Below are positions 59,429 to 64,000 of a stretch of DNA of 64,000 nt, piece after piece. The position numbers were made by a program, and so were the translations under genes. This DNA is from Panorpa germanica (lineage: Eukaryota > Arthropoda > Insecta > Mecoptera > Panorpidae): assembly GCA_963678705.1 (NCBI GenBank), contig OY783211.1, positions 11,484,603 through 11,548,602 of the forward strand. The letters run 5' to 3'. Positions within the stretch are counted from its first letter, which is position 1. The number at the start of each line of letters is the position of its first letter. The notes beneath the pieces are model-generated. The model ran no database searches. It was not told the DNA's origin and saw nothing but the letters and a program-made list of their open reading frames with translations.

Positions 59429-60145
59429 GAATGCATATAACTATACGCTCGTTACAAATATGTCACCGCAAAGCTCTTATTATTTTATAACAGCAAATGT
59501 ATTATGAGAATCAAACATTATTTTTGTGTATTTTTTCACCGAACTCTTATTACTGCATGCACTATTAATAAAAAAAACATGTCAGCTTGTTATTTCACAT
59601 AAGCAAATATGTTTTCTATGTTTTCAACTTTTTTAATTACTTGTATACTGTTACTTTTACCAATCATAGAGTAAATTGTTAGTGTATATGTAACATATAT
59701 GCTGTATCTCAAAACCTATGACATTTGTACATATCTAGGATTATTTTTGTAACAAATCTTTCCAACGTGACGTTACTTCCGGGAAACACATGATACTCTA
59801 TACATTTACTATATACTCGTATATGTGATACGTTACCAGATTAATCCATCTCATTTTACTTGGTTTTATGTTCGTACGTTTCTACTTTTGTCTGCAACAT
59901 TTTACAATACTTTACTTCTTTAGTGCGCTTTAGTTTTTGGCAAACGTTTTGTTGTGTCTAGCAGAAACTAAAACTACAGTATACTGCAAGATCTTTATTT
60001 ATTTGTATCTCATATAACTATCTTACTAAAGCACTGATGATTTATGAAATGGTTTGACAACTTTCTTGGTATAAAGGGTGAGGCTCTATTTTAATTTTTA
60101 TATAAACCACATTATTTATTTCTAAAATATTGATATTCAAACATA

Positions 60146-60190
60146 CAGTGGAAACCGTTATAAAATTTATATCATGTATAAACTGATAAT
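60146..60190 (+). repeat. Possible pogo-like terminus
   Basis: TA precedes CAGTGGAAACCGTTATAAAA, resembling the CAGTGGAACC..TATAACG ends of Tigger-type elements. No second end was found. Confidence 0.25.
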
Positions 60191-61700
60191 AACCCTGCCC
60201 ACACGAGATTTATACCTGGTTTAAATTGTATAACAGCAACGTGTTTGTAATAAACCTGCACGTTTATCCCATCTGGTTTCTCTCTCAGGTTTATCTGTAA
60301 AGGCAAATCGCACAGTTAAACCTGTTAGATAAATAACAAGTAGAGGCCATTAAATTGTGCCATATTTCATAAATATTTACCAAATATGACTTTCATAATA
60401 AATAAAAAATATCTATATAATTTTCGGTATTTTACGTTTTATTCAAGAAAGAAAAGAGTCAACTCTTATTGATACACTCTCTAAAAAGGGTAAACATTTA
60501 ATCGTACGTTACGCTAATAACAATTACTACAATAATGATAATACGACTATAATTTAAATCTGTTATTTCGGTATAATCAAGTAAACAAACTTATTCAACT
60601 ACTTAGAATTTTTCGTTTGTTATTATGAATTTAATATGCACGGTTTATAATAATATATTCCAGAGCACGAAGATTTTATAATTACCAATTAGCTTAAAAT
60701 AATATTTTCATATCTTAATTAGAATTATAATGGAATATAACCACCATTTGTCCTTTACTTAACACATTTTAATAATTAAAAGTTTCTAGAATGAAGGAAT
60801 TTGTACAAGTTACCGTAATGCGCGTAATGCATTCTAAATAGAAAAGAAAATTTATGTTTTAAAAGATAATAAAAACTATTTTTTTGTTATAACTTATTTT
60901 TCTATCTATTATTTAATATTAAATCCATTATTTCAAGTTATTAAAAAATTATTAACTGGGTTATTATATGTTTAAGTTTTACTTGGTATATATATATATC
61001 TTTTTTATTTTATTTAGATGTCAAGTTATTCCAATGTCGAATCATATCACCGACTAGATCTTGCCCACTGTGTCGTGTCGCACATTTTTAATAATTTTTA
61101 AATGTAAAATTATTTTTTTCTAATCCAAAAATTTGAACTACGAACTGCTTCTTTGAGGTTAGTGTGTATCAAACACAAGGGAAATGAAAGGAAACGGCAG
61201 GACAGCGTATGTAGTGACAAGTTCGGTTACTTTATGGTTAGTGTGACAAACATGCTATTGTCAGCGTTGCTTTAAAGAGCAACTCTTGCTATGCATGCTA
61301 ATGACGTAATTTGTATAGCGAATTTCTTTCGCTCTTCTTCCACATTAGATGTGGTAAATCCAATGCTTACTTTACTCCATATTATTACTTTGTTGCAAAC
61401 GTTCCTTTAAAAAAGTTCTACTTTGTGAATGATTCCTTGTTTTCAACTAACTGAAGTTGTTATTTTTTAATTTATTTTACTTGTGGAAAACTAACCTTAA
61501 ATAATAAACAAAGTAAAGTTAGTAGCAGTAGGTATTCAGCAAGTGTTAATTTTGTTCAAACTCATGAATTCTCCAAGATCTTCTTCTACCGTTACATTTT
61601 AACTACTTTTTTTACTATCGTACTAAATGCTACTTTTTATATGATGTATTTTTTTCTCTTGAATACACTCCAAAACGTTGAAGTGTAATAAGAAGAGAGC
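60191..61700. other. AT-rich spacer, no gene seen
   Basis: Nothing supportable besides AT runs and (TA)n near 60988. Confidence 0.4.
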
Positions 61701-61705
61701 AAAAT

Positions 61706-61800
61706 GGTTACCATGGTTACCGCATTGATCTTACAACAACACACCCTCCGTGTATATAAACACAGCTTCCTTGTGTGCTACTACGAACGCTTTTTTGCTG
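61706..61800 (+). promoter_or_regulatory. Candidate TATA promoter with GGTTACC pair
   Basis: TATATAAA at 61753-61760 sits in a locally GC-rich context (CCCTCCGTG before it). A start site would fall near 61783 (GCTACTACGAACG). About 35 bp upstream of TATA, GGTTACC-AT-GGTTACC (61706-61721) is both a direct repeat and close to an RFX X-box (GTTNCCATGGNAAC), with one base off. Downstream, (GCT)4 and an ATG-free stretch to about 61915 could be a 5' leader. No coding exon follows within reach. Confidence 0.3.
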
Positions 61801-62284
61801 CTGCTGCTACAAAAGCTTCCAAAAGGAAACCCTAACCAAGTCATCCTCAAGATTGTGTCAGCTTCATAAAAATATCTAACGGACTCATTAATTTAAAACA
61901 ATTTTATTTAATTTATGAAACCTTATTTCTTATTTATACGCTAATTAAAAATATTATGAGAGAAGGTTTGAATTTCTGGTTAGAATTTTATCTTGTTCAT
62001 AATTTACCTAGTAATTGTGAGTTTTCTTTGGAAGATGACGTATTTTTTAACTTTCCACATTGTTTGTTTTATACAAACTTGTTTTTTATGTTAATAGGTC
62101 AAAATTATGCAATTATACGTAAAAAACGGTAGAATAAATGTACCATAAGTACTTTTAATCATTTTTTGTTTTTTAGATTTGGTATAAATTAGTTTACTTA
62201 CACTTTGAGAAATATATAGTAAAAATTACATTAGAATTTGGATTTCTTTTATTTCATTTAGGCGAAACATCAATAATTGCGATT
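61801..62284. other. AT-rich spacer
   Basis: No gene seen. Confidence 0.4.
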
Positions 62285-62285
62285 A

Positions 62286-62340
62286 TAAGCCCCTATAACG
62301 CGAATTCCCGTTATACGCATTCGTGAAACCCGACAAAAAG
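62286..62340 (+). repeat. Pogo-like MITE fragment
   Basis: CCCCTATAACGCGAATTCCC and GTTATACGCATTCG resemble the left end of the 33.07-kb MITE (CCCTCCTATAACACGAGTTC). Confidence 0.4.
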
Positions 62341-62599
62341 TATTACGACGCGTTATTTTCTTCAAAGTGTTCCATCGACACAGTGATAATACTAATTACA
62401 TATTTCAGAGAAATTAGTAATTAGATTTATTTATAAACAGGTTATTAAAAATTTGTTTACAGGTATAATATAAATCTAAATCTTAGTCCACATATTCCAA
62501 AACATTCAAATTTATTGTCAATATAGCAACAGCAGCTTCTTTAGTATTTTTTGCTTTTTTATTAAATGTTCCGACTTATATATATTAGCAAATATGTTC

Positions 62600-62800
62600 T
62601 CTATTCTGCAAGCAAGTGAACTTATTCATAGATCAAATTAAGAAAGAAAATTTATACGCCACAACATATCTTAAGCATATTTCGCCGTCGAACTTTTTAA
62701 TTGAAATTAGAAATAGGTTCACTTGCTTTCAGAAAATATAATCTTCATCCGGGGATCGAATCGGAAGACAGCAGCACTGTGTGGTCAGTGTAATCTATAT
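62600..62800 (-). mobile_element. SINE copy with tRNA-type box B and inverted ends
   Basis: The minus strand reads TCTTCCGATTCGATCCCCGG (box B), GATTATATTTTCTG, then AAAGTTCGACGGCGA, ATGCTTAAG and GTTGTGGCGTATAAA. This is the order found in the 37.63-37.77-kb unit and, for the head, in the 16.8-kb SINE. A 20-bp inverted pair (62606-62625 with 62713-62732, 18 of 20 matching) lies within the body. Confidence 0.55.
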
Positions 62801-63582
62801 TAAATCTGTATTTTCTTAATAAATTTCGTAAAAATCTTAAATAAATTACTAGAGAATCATGCGAAATTATTTTCACATTTTGCTCAATTCATTGTACAAA
62901 TTGAACATTACTAGTTTGACTGTACAAAGTCCCGCCGGCGTGACATTTAGTTTACCTTACGTAATTCAACACAAGATGCCTGCAGCGCAATCTGTTACAT
63001 CGTTTCTGTAGAAAATTGAAATTATTTTGTATTTATATTTTTCATTTTTTAAATTTTAACACACACACGAATATAAGTTGTGGTTATATCAGTTTCCCAT
63101 CAAGAAAAATCGTTACTTTTACAGACACTGATATACAAAGGAAGTACGGAAATAAAAAAGTATATCAAGCTGTGTGTGTTATTGTGGAAAATTGTTCATT
63201 TCCTCGATCAAAAATAACTTTTCATGTTTTTAAATGTTTTAACATTTGATTTGAAATTGTTTTGATTGATTATTTAATATTTCAATGACGAATAACGTCA
63301 AACGAAATATTACAATCAAAAGTTACGTCTTTACTGATACTAGATTTAATATTTTACTGCAACATTACTTTTTTAGTGAGGCGTTTATGATAATAAGTCG
63401 AATAAGTTATGAATTAATGTCTTACTTTGATGTGCAGCCAGCAGAAATAAAACAAAAATGTTTAACACGGGACTTGAAACAGTAGATTCTTTATAGTGAG
63501 GAGAGATTCGGTACATTCCTCTCTTGCCTATTGCATATAATTATTAATTACATTTCATGAATTCTAATTAAGCTTAAAACTA
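62801..63582. other. AT-rich spacer with short plus-strand frames
   Basis: Frames of 77 and 66 codons at 63016-63249 and 63285-63485 follow one another on the plus strand. Neither shows a domain I know, and both are AT-driven in codon use. Not called as genes. Confidence 0.35.
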
Positions 63583-63850
63583 ATGATATCTCTTCCTCTT
63601 TCTCCTCGTGTTACTTTCTTTGTCCTTTACTCTAAGTTCACCATGCTTTTTCTCATTTTCTTCTCTCTCTTCTTCCTTCCTCCTTGTATTTCTGCTATCT
63701 ACCTTCTTCCTTCTTCTATCCTTTTTTGACTGACACACTAAATTTTCTCCTTGTCTCTTCTTAGCAGTTATTTCTCTTACATACTTAATTTCTCTTTTCC
63801 TCTACTTCTTTCTTCTTCTTTCTATTTCCACAATCCAGCTCTCTTCTTCG
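63583..63850 (-). other. 260-bp polypyrimidine tract / charged open frame
   Basis: The plus strand is about 80% pyrimidine. Read on the minus strand, one frame has a single stop in about 85 codons and is rich in Lys, Arg and Glu (KYVREITAKKRQGENLVCQS, then RRKEEEREENEKKHGE) before a TAG stop. It could be a charged low-complexity exon, a transposon tail or simply purine-rich DNA that avoids stops by composition. Confidence 0.25.
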
Positions 63851-64000
63851 TTACAGTTGGAGAGTAATAGACCACTGTTATTATTTTTACCTTGTTTTAA
63901 TTACATATACTTATCCATTCGTTCCAAATTAGTTATCATCTGTACCGAGAAGATCAATCACTCTAGGTGGTAGTCTCTTAAACCTATAAACGGTTTTTCT

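Noticed and set aside
1-64000. CRISPR arrays, bacterial operons, rRNA genes
   Set aside because: No regularly spaced repeats, no dense coding, no rRNA-like sequence; the window is eukaryotic.
1-64000. LTR retrotransposons, retrovirus-like or Polinton-like elements
   Set aside because: No long direct repeats, primer-binding sites, or recognisable gag, pol, capsid or envelope segments were seen.

Overview
This is an AT-rich (about 70% A+T by eye), gene-poor stretch of a eukaryotic nuclear genome. The transposon families point to an insect or other arthropod: a ZBED/SCAND3-like hAT, Tc1/mariner elements with TA target sites, an insect-type LINE C-terminus, tRNA-derived SINEs and a short interstitial CCTAAN tract. 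A hemipteran is only a guess. There is no operon layout, no dense coding and no convincing multi-exon host gene. The longest open frame is 148 codons and lies inside a small transposon.

Layout. 0-8.4 kb: AT-rich spacer holding one well-bounded 938-bp hAT element with a perfect 8-bp target duplication (3.5-4.5 kb). 8.4-17 kb: a TA-flanked MITE, a short frame resembling a carboxylesterase segment (11.7 kb), an unidentified 113-codon minus-strand frame (14.5 kb) and a tRNA-derived SINE (16.8 kb). 17-29 kb: a long 27-bp-arm hairpin (17.5 kb), the 3' end of a Tc1-type transposase (20.5 kb), more SINE heads, several hAT-type termini and a 418-bp MITE with TAA flanks (28.6-29.1 kb). 29-43 kb: a new dispersed repeat (30.5 kb), a GC-rich island (32.4-32.9 kb), a pogo-like MITE (33.1 kb), a fold-back/SINE unit (37.6-37.9 kb) and a degenerate mariner (42.4-42.8 kb). 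43-64 kb: a MULE-like fold-back with an 11-bp direct repeat, a deleted Tc1 element (46.1-46.7 kb), more copies of the dispersed repeats, an interstitial telomere-like tract (51.4 kb), a LINE C-terminus (55.0-55.3 kb), a candidate TATA promoter (61.75 kb) and SINE copies.

The genes do not work together as a system. What the window records is waves of small DNA transposons and SINEs landing in intergenic or long-intron DNA. The items most worth following up are the 17.5-kb hairpin, the fold-back/SINE family at 37.7/58.7/62.7 kb, the three-copy repeat at 30.6/49.2/52.4 kb, the GC island, the promoter candidate, and an excess of the 8-mer TACTCGTA. All calls were made by reading; no searches were run.
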